Of a DNA stretch of 64,000 nucleotides, positions 29,547 to 38,391 are shown in pieces. The first letter of the stretch is position 1. Each line of letters begins with the position of its first letter. Origin of the DNA: Humidesulfovibrio mexicanus (GTDB lineage Bacteria; Desulfobacterota; Desulfovibrionia; Desulfovibrionales; Desulfovibrionaceae). The DNA is taken from NCBI RefSeq assembly GCF_900188225.1, contig NZ_FZOC01000002.1, positions 368,310-432,309 on the forward strand, read 5' to 3'. The translations under genes and the position numbers were made by a program. Under the pieces are notes generated by a model. The model did no database searches. It was not told where the DNA came from and was given only the letters and a program-made list of their open reading frames with translations.

Positions 29547-30790
29547 CCGAAAAGATCCTGCAGGCGCACACCGACGAGGAGATCACCCGCGCCGGGCAGA
29601 TCGTCAACTGCCGCGTGTCGCTGGTCCTGGCCAACGACATCACCGCGCCGCTGGCCATCAAGAGTTTCAAAGCCATGGGCGCGGCCCAGGTCTTTGACAA
29701 GGACAAGGTCGCGCTTGTGTGCGACCACTTTACGCCCAACAAGGACATCGACTCCGCCGAGCAGGTGAAGGTGGTGCGCGACTTCGCCCGCAAGATGGGC
29801 ATCACCCACTATTACGAAGGCGGCGACGTGGGCGTGGAGCACGCGCTCCTGCCGGAGCTGGGCCTGGTCGGCCCTGGCGACATCGTGGTGGGCGCGGATT
29901 CCCATACCTGCACCTACGGCGGCCTGGGGGCCTTCGCCACGGGCATGGGCTCCACGGACATCGCCGGGGCCATGGCGCTGGGCGAGACCTGGTTCAAGGT
30001 TCCTCCCACCATCCGCGTGGCCTTCGAGGGCGAGCTTTCGCCCTTTGTGGGCGCAAAGGATCTGATCCTGCGCCTCATCGGCAGCATCGGCGTGTCCGGC
30101 GCGCTCTATCGCGCGCTGGAGTTCTGCGGGCCGGTCATCGACGCCTTGTCCATCGAGGGCCGCATGACCATGGCCAACATGGCCATTGAGGCCGGCGGCA
30201 AGGCCGGGCTCTTTCCGGCCGACCACAAGACCCTGGCCTACTGCGCTGTGGCCGGTCGCACGGGCGACAAGCCCCTCAAGGCCGATGCGGGCGCGTCCTA
30301 CGAGCAGGATCTGACCCTGTCCGTCACGGGAATGCCCCCGCAGGTGGCCTGCCCGCACCTGCCCGACAACGTGCGCGGCGTGGACGAGATCAAGGGGCTC
30401 GCCGTGGACCAGGTGGTCATCGGTTCCTGCACCAACGGCCGCATCGAGGACCTGCGCGAGGCGGCCAGCGTGCTCAAGGGCCGCAAGGCGCGCAAGGGCG
30501 TGCGGCTCATCGTGCTGCCCGCGACGCCCAAGATCTGGCGGCAGGCCATGGCCGAGGGGCTCTTCGACATCTTCATGGACGCCGGGGCCGTTGTGGGGCC
30601 GCCCACCTGCGGGCCCTGCCTGGGTGGGCACATGGGCATCCTGGCCGGGGGCGAACGCTGCATCGCCACCACCAACCGCAACTTCCGCGGCCGCATGGGC
30701 AGCCTGGAGAGCGAAGTGTACCTCGCCGGGCCGGCCGTGGCCGCAGCCAGCGCCGTGGCCGGCGAGATCATCAACCCCGCCAAGCTGTAA
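29531..30790 (+). CDS. leuC: 3-isopropylmalate dehydratase large subunit
   Basis: LeuC with LeuD isomerises 2- to 3-isopropylmalate through a [4Fe-4S] cluster. The 419-residue product is the short aconitase-like type common in anaerobes. Substrate and cluster motifs are visible as GADSHTCTYGGLGAFATGMG near residue 122, VIGSCTNGRIEDL near residue 298, and GPPTCGPCLGGHMG near residue 355, which together supply the three cluster cysteines. It overlaps leuA and is followed by leuD after 27 bp. Members of this short type can also act on citramalate, which fits the cimA gene in this window. Confidence 0.96.
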
Positions 30791-30817
30791 GCCGCCAGGC
30801 ATAAGGAGACCAAAGAC

Positions 30818-31318
30818 ATGCTCGTTACTGGCAATGCGCACAAGGTCGGCGCGCACATCGACACCGACGCCATCATCCCGGCCCGCTTCCTGGTCACCAC
30901 AGACGCAGCCGTGCTGGGGTCCAACTGCATGGAGGGCCTGGAGCCCGGCTGGGTCAAACGGGTCAAGAAGAACGACATCATGGTGGCCGATGAGAACTTC
31001 GGCTGCGGCTCCTCCCGCGAGCACGCGCCCATCGCCATTCTTGGCGCGGGCATTCCCGTGGTGGTGGCCAAGAGCTTCGCCCGCATTTTCTACCGCAACG
31101 GTTTCAACATGGGGCTGGTGCTGCTTGAGGTGGGCGACGACATCGCCAAGCTCAAGGACGGCGACCAGCTGGAAGTGGACACCGAGGCCGGGCGCATCAA
31201 GAACCTGAGCACCGGCGAGACCGTGGTCTGCGCCAAGGTGCCCGCCTCCATGCAGGAGCTGCTCGACGCGGGCGGCCTGGTTCCCTATGTCAAGAAACGC
31301 CTGGCTGAAAGGCAATAG
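30818..31318 (+). CDS. leuD: 3-isopropylmalate dehydratase small subunit
   Basis: LeuD forms the swivel domain that completes the LeuC active site. The 166-residue product shows [13 protein letters not shown] near residue 13 and [15 protein letters not shown] near residue 64, the family signatures, with the length of the archaeal/anaerobe short type that matches the short LeuC. The start is preceded by AAGGAG. leuB follows 13 bp later. Confidence 0.96.
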   Translation: MLVTGNAHKVGAHIDTDAIIPARFLVTTDAAVLGSNCMEGLEPGWVKRVKKNDIMVADENFGCGSSREHAPIAILGAGIPVVVAKSFARIFYRNGFNMGLVLLEVGDDIAKLKDGDQLEVDTEAGRIKNLSTGETVVCAKVPASMQELLDAGGLVPYVKKRLAERQ

Positions 31319-31331
31319 AGGATTGGAAACA

Positions 31332-32414
31332 ATGAAAATCTGCGTCATCCCCGGCGACGGCATCGGCAAGGAAATTGTCGCCCAGGCCTTGCGCGTGCTG
31401 GACAAGGTCACCGAGAAATTCGGCACCCGTTTCGAAATCGAGGAAGCGCTCATGGGCGGCGCGGCCATCGACGCCACAGGTTCCCCCCTGCCCGAACAGA
31501 CGGTCGCGCTCGCCCTGGCGGCCGATGCCGTGCTGCTGGGCGCTGTGGGCGGCCCCAAGTGGGACACCCTCGACCCTGCGATCCGGCCCGAGCGCGGGTT
31601 GCTCGGCATCCGCAAGGCTCTGGGGCTTTTCGCCAATCTCAGGCCAGCCAGCCTGTTCCAGGAGCTCAAGCACGCCTGCTACCTGCGGCCGGACATCGTG
31701 GCCAAGGGCATCGACCTCCTGGTGGTGCGCGAGCTCACCGGCGGGGCCTACTTCGGCACGCCCAAGGGGGTGGAAGTGCGTGATGGCGAACGCGTGGGCT
31801 TCAACAACATGATCTACGCCGAGCACGAGATCCGCCGCATCGCCAAGGTGGGCTTCGAGGCCGCCATGAAACGCAGCAAGAGGCTGTGCAGCGTGGACAA
31901 GGCCAACGTGCTGGACGTTTCGCGCCTGTGGCGGGAAGTGGTGCTGGAAGTCGCCCGCGACTACCCGGACGTGGAGCTTTCCCATATGTACGTGGACAAT
32001 GCGGCCATGCAGCTGGTGCGCGACCCCTCGCAGTTCGACGTCATCGTCACCGAGAACCTTTTCGGCGACATTCTGTCGGACGAGGCTTCCGTCATCACCG
32101 GGTCCATCGGCATGTTGCCCTCGGCCTCGCTGGGCGAGAAGAACCCAGGCCTGTTCGAGCCCATCCACGGGTCCGCCCCGGACATCGCCGGGCAGGACAA
32201 GGCCAACCCGCTGGCCACCATCCTGTCCGTGGCCATGCTGCTGCGCTATAGCTCCACGGAGAAGACCGGCGACATGGGGCCCCAGGCCGACGCCATCGAG
32301 CAGGCCGTGCGCAAGACGCTCCAGCAAGGCTATCGCACCGGCGACATCCGCGAAGACGGATGCAAGCTGGTGGGCTGCCAGGCCATGGGCGACGCCGTGC
32401 TGGCCAACCTGTAG
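31332..32414 (+). CDS. leuB: 3-isopropylmalate dehydrogenase
   Basis: LeuB oxidises and decarboxylates 3-isopropylmalate with NAD+. The 360-residue protein starts [16 protein letters not shown], has [11 protein letters not shown] near residue 133 with the substrate-binding Arg/Tyr region, and [19 protein letters not shown] near residue 240, the Mg-binding aspartate motif. The ATG at 32414-side reading frame begins at 31332; a start 15 codons upstream lies inside leuD. It is the last gene of leuACDB, closed by a strong terminator. Confidence 0.97.
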   Translation: MKICVIPGDGIGKEIVAQALRVLDKVTEKFGTRFEIEEALMGGAAIDATGSPLPEQTVALALAADAVLLGAVGGPKWDTLDPAIRPERGLLGIRKALGLFANLRPASLFQELKHACYLRPDIVAKGIDLLVVRELTGGAYFGTPKGVEVRDGERVGFNNMIYAEHEIRRIAKVGFEAAMKRSKRLCSVDKANVLDVSRLWREVVLEVARDYPDVELSHMYVDNAAMQLVRDPSQFDVIVTENLFGDILSDEASVITGSIGMLPSASLGEKNPGLFEPIHGSAPDIAGQDKANPLATILSVAMLLRYSSTEKTGDMGPQADAIEQAVRKTLQQGYRTGDIREDGCKLVGCQAMGDAVLANL

Positions 32415-32442
32415 CCTTTCCAGACCGCATCGGGTGCATGGA

Positions 32443-32471
32443 GGGGGACCGGGAGACCGGCCCCCTTTTTT
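32443..32471 (+). terminator. Terminator of leuACDB
   Basis: GGGGG-A-CCGG, loop GAGA, CCGG-CCCCC form a 9-bp stem with one bulged A, followed by six T. It lies 28 bp after leuB. There is no T-run on the other strand, so it does not serve the converging permease-subunit gene. Confidence 0.92.
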
Positions 32472-32481
32472 GCGTCCGCGC

Positions 32482-33348
32482 CTACCAGGCGAAGGGCGGC
32501 TTTTCGCGGAACTCGAAGACGTAGGGGAAGGGCGGCGTGGAGACGAGGTCCACGCGGCGGGCCAGGATGCGGAAACCCGGATTGGTGATGGCCAGCCCTG
32601 GACCATCGCCGCCTTTGGGGGCCTTGTCCGCAAGGTGCTTGTCCGCGCCGTGGAGCGGTTCCAGGCTGCCGAACACCTCCACCCAGTCGCCGTCGCGCAG
32701 GCCGTCCAGTGACTCGCCGTCGGCTCCGCGCACCAGGAAGCGCAAGTCCAGGCTGTCGGCAAGGCAGCACACCACGGCCACACGCCGCAACAGCACATGC
32801 CCATGGGCGTCCAGGCCAGACGAGCGCAGCACCTGCGCGCGCAGGGCGAAGCGCGGCGGGTAGTCTTTGCGGCCCTTGTCCAGCATGATGTACAATTCCG
32901 CAAGGTTCAGGCGCGTGTAGCGCTCGCCGTCAAGCACGGGGCTGGGGTCGGCAGGGGCCTCCTCCTCGGGTGCGGGCATGGGCGCGGAGAGTGTCGCCGG
33001 GGCTTCGCCAGAATCGCCTGAGCCAAAGGGTTCCCTCGCGGCCTGCTCCCAGGCCATGGCGCCGAGGGACAGGAAGGCCAGCAGCACGGCTTGCCGCCAC
33101 AGCCGCGCCGGGGTGGAGGGGCCGGGCGTGGGCCGCAGCACAAGCGCCAATCCGCACAGGCACAGCAGCGCCCCCGCTCCAAAAGTAAGCCCGCTGAAGC
33201 GCGGGTTCAGGAAGTACCAGTACAGGCTTGAGCGCGAGAGCGCCGCGATGAACCCGCCCATGCACAGCAGGCACAGGCCGTCCACGCGGTCCTGAAGGCT
33301 TTGCCGGAAGGCGGAGCGGAATAGCGCCAGTTTTGATGCCTGGCTCAT
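32482..33348 (-). CDS. TIGR03943-family putative permease subunit
   Basis: A 288-residue protein with three or four N-terminal membrane helices (about residues 24-115), an acidic proline-rich linker (AEPS-type, about 125-155), and a C-terminal soluble domain of about 130 residues containing LDAHGHVLLRRVAVVCCLADS. This matches the family annotated as TIGR03943 permease subunit, almost always encoded beside a DUF318-type permease, as here: its ATG overlaps the permease stop (ATGA). Related pairs in Firmicutes are linked to zinc-responsive regulation. The paired cysteines in VVCCLADS are possible metal ligands. Transport direction and substrate are inferred only. Confidence 0.85.
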   Translation of the reverse strand: MSQASKLALFRSAFRQSLQDRVDGLCLLCMGGFIAALSRSSLYWYFLNPRFSGLTFGAGALLCLCGLALVLRPTPGPSTPARLWRQAVLLAFLSLGAMAWEQAAREPFGSGDSGEAPATLSAPMPAPEEEAPADPSPVLDGERYTRLNLAELYIMLDKGRKDYPPRFALRAQVLRSSGLDAHGHVLLRRVAVVCCLADSLDLRFLVRGADGESLDGLRDGDWVEVFGSLEPLHGADKHLADKAPKGGDGPGLAITNPGFRILARRVDLVSTPPFPYVFEFREKPPFAW

Positions 33349-34271
33349 GGCAGTGCTCCGGAAAGGCCAAGGCCCATGGCGAGGAGGTACACCGCCGTCG
33401 CAGGGGCAAGAATGAGCACAAGGGCGATCTTGCGGCGGAACACGGCCAGGAAGGCCGGAATGAGTTTCAAGTCCAGCATGGGGCCGATGGCCAGGAACGC
33501 CAGCAGCGCCGCAGGGGGGAACATGGACAAGCTGGCGGCCACGAAGGCGTCGGCCTCGGAACACACGCTCATGAGCACGGCGGCGAGCATCATGGCGGGC
33601 ACGGCCGTCCACACGCTGCCGGACACGGCCGCCAGCAGCTCCTGCGGCAGAAAGACCTTGAACAGTCCGGCCGCGCATGCGCCCAGGATCAGGAACATGC
33701 CCATGTCCAGGAATTCGCGCCCCGTGCCGCGCAGAACGTCCAGCAGACCCTGCCCGATGGAAGGCCGGGCCTGCTGGTCCGCGTGGGCATGGCAGCACCC
33801 GCAGCCTGCGTCGTGGGCCATGTCCAGGGCTGGCCGCAGGGGGGACTCTGCTCCGGCCGCGCCAAGCGCCCAGCCCAGCATGGCCGCCGGAACCAGCACC
33901 AGGGCCACGCGCCAGGCCACCATCTCCCAACTGCCCTGGAACGCCACCCAGGTGGAGGCCATGGACACCGGATTCACCACCGGGGCCGCCAGCATGAAGG
34001 GGAAGGCCGCGCCCGCTGGAACCCCTTTGCGGATGAGCCGACGCGTCACCGGAACCACGCCGCATTCGCAGGTGGGCAGCAGCAGCCCGGCGAACAGCCC
34101 CAGCGCAATCTGCACGGGCAGGCGCTTGCGCGCCAGACGGGAGAGGGCCTTGTCCCCCACATATACGGCGATGATGGAGGACAAAAGCGAGCCAAGCAGC
34201 AGAAACGGTGCGGCTTCGATGACGATGGAACTGACGATGGCAGCAAACACGGCGAAAGCGCTCTGATCCAT
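33345..34271 (-). CDS. DUF318-type permease (SO_0444/YraQ-like)
   Basis: A 308-residue membrane protein with about eight helices in two related halves. Each half has the acidic/Cys family motif: LLPTCECGVVPVTRRL near residue 65, and VCSEADAFVAASL near residue 246. The middle loop carries GCGCCHAHAD near residue 158, a likely metal-binding patch. The family is proposed to move metal ions or small anions. The ATG at 34271 is used because upstream frame would cross the operator region. It is divergent from znuA across a 106-bp gap holding two palindromes, so both transcripts are probably controlled together. Confidence 0.88.
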   Translation of the reverse strand: MDQSAFAVFAAIVSSIVIEAAPFLLLGSLLSSIIAVYVGDKALSRLARKRLPVQIALGLFAGLLLPTCECGVVPVTRRLIRKGVPAGAAFPFMLAAPVVNPVSMASTWVAFQGSWEMVAWRVALVLVPAAMLGWALGAAGAESPLRPALDMAHDAGCGCCHAHADQQARPSIGQGLLDVLRGTGREFLDMGMFLILGACAAGLFKVFLPQELLAAVSGSVWTAVPAMMLAAVLMSVCSEADAFVAASLSMFPPAALLAFLAIGPMLDLKLIPAFLAVFRRKIALVLILAPATAVYLLAMGLGLSGALP

Positions 34272-34294
34272 GGAAACCTGTTGGGCCTTATGGG

Positions 34295-34341
34295 TTGACA
34301 GGGGTGCAACTTTGTTGCATTTGCTGTGCAACTGAGTTGCA
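34295..34341. promoter_or_regulatory. Tandem palindromic operators between permease pair and znuA-zur
   Basis: Two near-identical 15-bp palindromes, TGCAAC-TTT-GTTGCA (34305-34319) and TGCAAC-TGA-GTTGCA (34327-34341), have centres 22 bp apart, two helical turns. A perfect TTGACA (34295-34300) precedes them, so a znuA promoter would be covered. The layout, between divergent metal genes and beside a Fur-family gene, points to Zur boxes. The regulator identity is inferred. Confidence 0.75.
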
Positions 34342-34377
34342 CCGCTTGGGGTGTAGCCGAAACATGGAGCGACCGCA

Positions 34378-35262
34378 ATGAGAAAGATGTTGGCCATGCT
34401 GGCTGTGTTGACGATGGTTTCCGCGGCGCCTGCCCTTGCCGCGAGTCTGGGGGTGGCCGTGGGCGTGGCCCCGGTGGCGCACTTCGCCAAGAAGGTCGGC
34501 GGCGATCTGGTGTCCGTCACCCTGCTTGTGCCGCCGGGAGCGGATGCGCATACCTATGAGCCCAAGCCTTCGCAGATGCGCGCCCTGTCCGCTTCGGCCG
34601 TGTATCTGTCCACCGGATTGGAGTTCGAAGCGGCCTGGGAGTCCCGGCTTCGGTCGGCGAATCCCAAGATGCTGGTGACGAAAATCGACGCGGGGTTGAA
34701 GAAGCTGCCCATGCCGGAGGGACATGGGCATCATGGGCACGAGGCCGAGGCCGGGCATCATCACCATGACGAGTTGGACCCGCATGTGTGGGTTTCTCCT
34801 GCCGAGGTGCGCCACATGGCCGCAGCCATCGCCCAGGCGTTCTCCAAGGCCGATCCGTCCAACGCCAAGGCGTATGCGGCCAATCTTGCCGCGTTCCAGA
34901 AGGAGATAGACGAGCTTGACGGCCAGCTCAAGGCGCTGTTCGCAGAAGTTCCGGCGAGCCAGCGCGGCTTTCTGGTGTTTCATCCCGCCTGGGGCTACTT
35001 CGCCCGTGACTATGGCTTGACCCAGATCGCCATTGAGTTCGAGGGCAAGGAGCCGACGCCCAAGCGTTTGGCCGCCATTGTGACCCAGGCCAAGGCCAAG
35101 GGCGCATCGGTCATCTTCGTGCAGCCGCAGATGAGCCAGCGCACGGCCGGTGCCATCGCCACGGCGGTGGGCGCGCGGCTTGTGACGGCCGATCCCCTGG
35201 CCGAGGATTGGGGAGCGAATCTGCTTGCCGTGGCCAAGAGGTTTCGGCAGGCCTTGAAGTAG
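34378..35262 (+). CDS. znuA: Zinc ABC transporter substrate-binding protein
   Basis: A 294-residue periplasmic metal-binding protein. Signal peptide residues 1-22 end in PALAA. Zinc-ligand histidines are expected at H58 (GADAHTYEP), H136 (DPHVW) and near 202 (VFHPAWGYF), with the last acidic ligand in the C-terminal domain. Between them lies a His-rich loop (about residues 116-130, GHGHHGHEAEAGHHHH), typical of zinc rather than manganese binders. The start follows GGAGCG. znuB and znuC are not next to it; the partner ABC permease must be elsewhere, or the divergent permease pair is functionally linked. zur follows 15 bp later. Confidence 0.93.
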   Translation: MRKMLAMLAVLTMVSAAPALAASLGVAVGVAPVAHFAKKVGGDLVSVTLLVPPGADAHTYEPKPSQMRALSASAVYLSTGLEFEAAWESRLRSANPKMLVTKIDAGLKKLPMPEGHGHHGHEAEAGHHHHDELDPHVWVSPAEVRHMAAAIAQAFSKADPSNAKAYAANLAAFQKEIDELDGQLKALFAEVPASQRGFLVFHPAWGYFARDYGLTQIAIEFEGKEPTPKRLAAIVTQAKAKGASVIFVQPQMSQRTAGAIATAVGARLVTADPLAEDWGANLLAVAKRFRQALK

Positions 35263-35277
35263 CGCTTGGGAAGGACG

Positions 35278-35685
35278 ATGGACGCTCAGGAACTGCTGTC
35301 GCGCGCAGGCCTTGCCGCAACGGACAAGCGGCTGCTGGTGGTACAGGCCATGGCCGAGGCGGGGCGGCCGGTGACTCCCCAGGAATTGTTGGCCGGGCTT
35401 GGCGCGGGGCTGAACCGTGTCACCCTCTACCGCATTCTGGATCTTCTGGTGGAGCATGAACTGGCCACACGTCACAACGCCGGCGAGCGGGCCTTCCGTT
35501 ATTGCCTGCGCACCGGGCCCGCGGGGCACGCGCACTTCACCTGCTCGGTTTGCGGGCAAACCCGGTGCATTGATTCCCGGTACCTTGCCGAGGGGCTGGA
35601 GGCGTTGCTTGCGCGGCTGCCCATGCGTGTCGATTCCGTGGATATCCGCTTACTTGGCGTGTGTGGCGACTGCCAACCGAACTGA
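35278..35685 (+). CDS. Fur-family regulator, probably Zur
   Basis: A 135-residue Fur-type winged-helix repressor. The DNA-binding domain occupies about residues 1-80 with VTLYRILDLLVEHELA, and the C-terminal dimer domain has HAHFTCSVCGQTRC and a closing CGDC, giving the two CxxC pairs of the structural zinc site. Position directly after znuA and downstream of the tandem palindromes argues for a zinc-responsive Zur that regulates its own operon. The ATG at 35278 follows GGAAGGAC; a TTG four codons upstream is less likely. Ferric or peroxide sensing cannot be ruled out by sequence alone. Confidence 0.85.
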   Translation: MDAQELLSRAGLAATDKRLLVVQAMAEAGRPVTPQELLAGLGAGLNRVTLYRILDLLVEHELATRHNAGERAFRYCLRTGPAGHAHFTCSVCGQTRCIDSRYLAEGLEALLARLPMRVDSVDIRLLGVCGDCQPN

Positions 35686-35716
35686 GCCCCGGTTTCAGTG
35701 GCTCCGGGGCGGTTTT
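35686..35716 (+). terminator. Terminator of znuA-zur
   Basis: GCCCCGG (35686-35692) pairs perfectly with CCGGGGC (35704-35710) across an 11-base loop, followed by GGTTTTG. It starts directly after the zur stop codon. The U-run is short. Confidence 0.7.
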
Positions 35717-35862
35717 GTCGGCGCAAAGGAGCCTGTGGGTTGTTGCCCCGCCTGGAACTATGTGCCATAGGAAAGGGCCTGTGCGTGGCGGCTGGCCGGT
35801 GTGCGTCATCCTGCCGCGCGGGACAAAGCCATGAGTGAACACACAGGATCGCCGGAGGGCAG

Positions 35863-36108
35863 ATGGACAACGAGAGATTCATTGACGGAGTGACGCGGAT
35901 CGGATTTGGAGCGGGCATGGTGCGTATTGATCTGGGCGCCCTTTCCGCTGACCAGGTGGACGAAAAGGGCGAGCCCATGCTCGAGACCCGTGAGCGTCTT
36001 GTGATGCGGCCCGAGGCCTTCTTGCAGATGATGACCGCCTTCGACCACATGGCCAAGCGCCTTGTGGAGGCCAAGGTCCTTCAGACTGCGCCGGAGCAGG
36101 CCAACTAG
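35863..36108 (+). CDS. Small conserved-looking protein of unknown function
   Basis: An 81-residue soluble protein starting MDNERFIDGVTRIGFGAGMVRIDLGAL. I recognise no named domain. The first half is beta-like and acidic, and the second half (from about residue 48, VMRPEAFLQMMTAFDHMAKRLVEAK) is a predicted amphipathic helix. A GGAGGG ribosome site 4-9 bases before the ATG and a very strong terminator 24 bases after the stop make it a real monocistronic gene. Codon use matches its neighbours. Confidence 0.8.
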   Translation: MDNERFIDGVTRIGFGAGMVRIDLGALSADQVDEKGEPMLETRERLVMRPEAFLQMMTAFDHMAKRLVEAKVLQTAPEQAN

Positions 36109-36132
36109 CAGGCGCAAGCGCGCCATGTCGAA

Positions 36133-36180
36133 GGGGCCGCCACCGCACGCGCTTTGTCGTGCGATGGCGGCCCCCTTTCG
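36133..36180. terminator. Strong hairpin terminator
   Basis: Two 17-base arms (36133-36149 and 36158-36174, one mismatch) form a very stable stem with an 8-base loop, followed by CTTTCGTTT on the plus strand. It ends the small gene at 35863-36108. It also lies just past the stop of the converging tautomerase gene and could block that transcript too. Confidence 0.8.
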
Positions 36181-36197
36181 TTTCGGTCATCCAGCGG

Positions 36198-36587
36198 CTA
36201 CACAACGACCTGATAGCCGAGCTGCACCAGGTCCGCTCGCTGGCCGCCCCGGATGCCGAAGTTCTCCCTTGGTTGTTCGACGATCCGGATGAACACGTCG
36301 CCCTTGTCCACGCCAAGGGCTCCCAGCGCGGCGACGATGGCCGCATACAGCGCTCCCTTGGTCTCCGGCGTCCGGCCCTCGAAGAGCGCGATTTCCACAA
36401 GCACGTAGCGTTCCGACCTGCCTTCCGGCAGCAGCCATTCGTCCGGGCCGTGTTCCGCCAGACGCAGGTTGCGGTCGTGGGCGGGCAGGGCCAGGGTGGC
36501 GGCGATGGCCCCCTGCACGGCCTCCATGAGGGCGTGCTTCTCGGCGCTTGTGCGGCCCTTGAGAACGCTGACGAGGGTGACGGGCAT
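36198..36587 (-). CDS. Tautomerase-superfamily protein
   Basis: A 129-residue protein of the tautomerase/MIF superfamily, long form with two beta-alpha-beta units. Pro2 (MPVTLVSVL), which becomes the N-terminal catalytic proline after Met removal, is present. The ending IVEQPRENFGIRGGQ matches the common tautomerase family whose natural substrate is not known. It is the last gene of the run lipoprotein-gatC-gatA-tautomerase, 15 bp after gatA. Confidence 0.85.
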   Translation of the reverse strand: MPVTLVSVLKGRTSAEKHALMEAVQGAIAATLALPAHDRNLRLAEHGPDEWLLPEGRSERYVLVEIALFEGRTPETKGALYAAIVAALGALGVDKGDVFIRIVEQPRENFGIRGGQRADLVQLGYQVVV

Positions 36588-36602
36588 GACTGCGGTTCCT
36601 GT

Positions 36603-38081
36603 TTACAGCGCGGGCATTGCCGCTGCGGGAAGCCCCGCTTCCAGAGCGTGCGCGGCCGCAAGCATTGGCGCCTCATCGAAGGCACGGCCCGTGAGCTGCA
36701 GGCCCACCGGCATTCCCGTGTCGCGTCCAAGGCCGACGGGCAGGCTCATCCCCGGCAGCCCGGCCAGGTTGGTGCTGATGGTGAAGATGTCCATCAGGTA
36801 CATCTGCAAGGGGTCGGAGGTCATTTCGCCCACCTTGAAGGCCGTGGTCGGGCACACAGGGCCGGCCAGCAGGTCGCACTGGGAAAGCGCGGCCTCGAAA
36901 TCCCGGCGGATGAGGCGGCGCACCTGGGCGGCTTTGCGGTAGTAGGCGTCGTAGTAGCCGGAGGAGAGCACATAGGTGCCCAGGATGATGCGGCGCTGCA
37001 CCTCGTCGCCAAAGCCTTCGGTGCGACTCCTTACGTACATGTCCATGAGGTCCGCAGGATTCTCGCAGCGGCGGCCGTAGCGCACGCCGTCGAAGCGCGC
37101 CAGGTTGGAGCTGGCCTCGGCCATGGCGATGACGTAGTAGGTCGCTATGGCGTACTGCGAGAGCCGCAGGTTCACGGGAACGGTCTTGGCGCCAAGCTCC
37201 TGGGCGACTTTCAGGGATGCGCCGCAGGCCTCGGCCACCTCTGGCGCAAGGCCCTTGTCCCAGTATTCGGCGGGCAGACCGATGGTCAGCCCCTTGAGGC
37301 TGCCGTTGCCGCCCAGTGCGGAGAGGTAGTCGGGCACGGGCCTGTCCACGCTGGTGGAGTCCTTGGGGTCGTGCCCGGCGATGACCTGCAGCAGGCGCGC
37401 CGCGTCCTCCACGCTGCGGGCCATGGGGCCGATCTGGTCCAGGGACGAGCCGTAGGCCACCATGCCGAAGCGCGACACCCGGCCATAGGTGGGCTTGAGG
37501 CCCACGATGCCACAGAAGCTGGCGGGCAGGCGGATGGAACCGCCGGTATCGGTGCCCAGCGCGCCGTAGCACTGGCCCGCCGCCACTGTGGCGGCGGAGC
37601 CGCCGCTGGAGCCGCCTGGAACCCGATTCGTGTCCCAGGGATTTTTGGTGGCGAAGAAGGCCGAGTTTTCCGTGGTGGAGCCCATGGCGAACTCGTCCAT
37701 GTTGGCCTTGCCCAGAAGCACGGCCCCGGCGTCCTTAAGGCGCGTCACAGCCGTGGCGTCGTACGCCGGGCGGAAGTTCTCCAAAATTTTTGAGCCGCAG
37801 GTGGTGGGCGCGTCCCTGGTGGCCAGCACGTCCTTGACCACAAGCGGCACGCCCCACAGAGGCTTGCTCGGATCAGGTCCGCTTTCGTCCATGCTTTTGG
37901 CCAGGGCGCGGGCTTCTTCGGCCTGCACGGAAATGAGGGCGCGCACCTTGGGTTCGGTGGCCTCGATGCGCGCGAGCGCGGCCTCCGTGACTTGGGTGGC
38001 GCTGACGGTCGTGTCCGCGAGGGCCTTGCGTACCTCGGAGAGGGTCATGTGCGTGAGTTCGGGCATTGTGTTCGGGTCCAT
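36603..38081 (-). CDS. gatA: Asp/Glu-tRNA amidotransferase subunit A
   Basis: GatA is the glutaminase/amidase subunit of GatCAB, which turns misacylated Glu-tRNA(Gln) or Asp-tRNA(Asn) into the correct aminoacyl-tRNA. The 492-residue protein has the amidase-signature triad K83 (VVKDV), S158 (PGGSSGGSA) and S182 (GTDTGGSIR), with normal spacing. The start ATG at 38081 is used; an ATG five codons inward is equally possible because neither has a strong ribosome site. gatC precedes it by 20 bp. gatB is not in the window. Confidence 0.96.
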   Translation of the reverse strand: MDPNTMPELTHMTLSEVRKALADTTVSATQVTEAALARIEATEPKVRALISVQAEEARALAKSMDESGPDPSKPLWGVPLVVKDVLATRDAPTTCGSKILENFRPAYDATAVTRLKDAGAVLLGKANMDEFAMGSTTENSAFFATKNPWDTNRVPGGSSGGSAATVAAGQCYGALGTDTGGSIRLPASFCGIVGLKPTYGRVSRFGMVAYGSSLDQIGPMARSVEDAARLLQVIAGHDPKDSTSVDRPVPDYLSALGGNGSLKGLTIGLPAEYWDKGLAPEVAEACGASLKVAQELGAKTVPVNLRLSQYAIATYYVIAMAEASSNLARFDGVRYGRRCENPADLMDMYVRSRTEGFGDEVQRRIILGTYVLSSGYYDAYYRKAAQVRRLIRRDFEAALSQCDLLAGPVCPTTAFKVGEMTSDPLQMYLMDIFTISTNLAGLPGMSLPVGLGRDTGMPVGLQLTGRAFDEAPMLAAAHALEAGLPAAAMPAL

Positions 38082-38101
38082 TTGCTGGTGTCTTGCCGCC
38101 G

Positions 38102-38386
38102 CTAGACGATGCGCGGCACGATGAAGAACGCGCCGTCGGTCTCCGGGGCGTTTTTGAGGATGTCCTCGCGGGGGAGGTCCTTGCTGGCCACGTCGTCGCG
38201 CAGCACGCTGACGTGGTCCACCGGGGTGTACATGGGCTCCACGCCTGCCGTGTCCAACTCGGCGAGCTTGTCCATGTACGCCAGGATGTCGTCGAGCTGG
38301 GCGGCGTACTGGGCGGTTTTGTCCTGGCCGAGCGCAAGGCGGGACAGCTTGGCCACCTTGGCCACCTCTTCGGGGGTGATGCTCAT
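38102..38386 (-). CDS. gatC: Asp/Glu-tRNA amidotransferase subunit C
   Basis: A 94-residue GatC, the small subunit that wraps around GatA and stabilises the GatA-GatB contact. It starts [19 protein letters not shown] and ends [17 protein letters not shown], the family ending. The ATG at 38386 has AAGGAG nine bases before it. It begins 5 bp after the stop of the lipoprotein gene and is 20 bp before gatA. Confidence 0.95.
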   Translation of the reverse strand: MSITPEEVAKVAKLSRLALGQDKTAQYAAQLDDILAYMDKLAELDTAGVEPMYTPVDHVSVLRDDVASKDLPREDILKNAPETDGAFFIVPRIV

Positions 38387-38391
38387 CTGGG

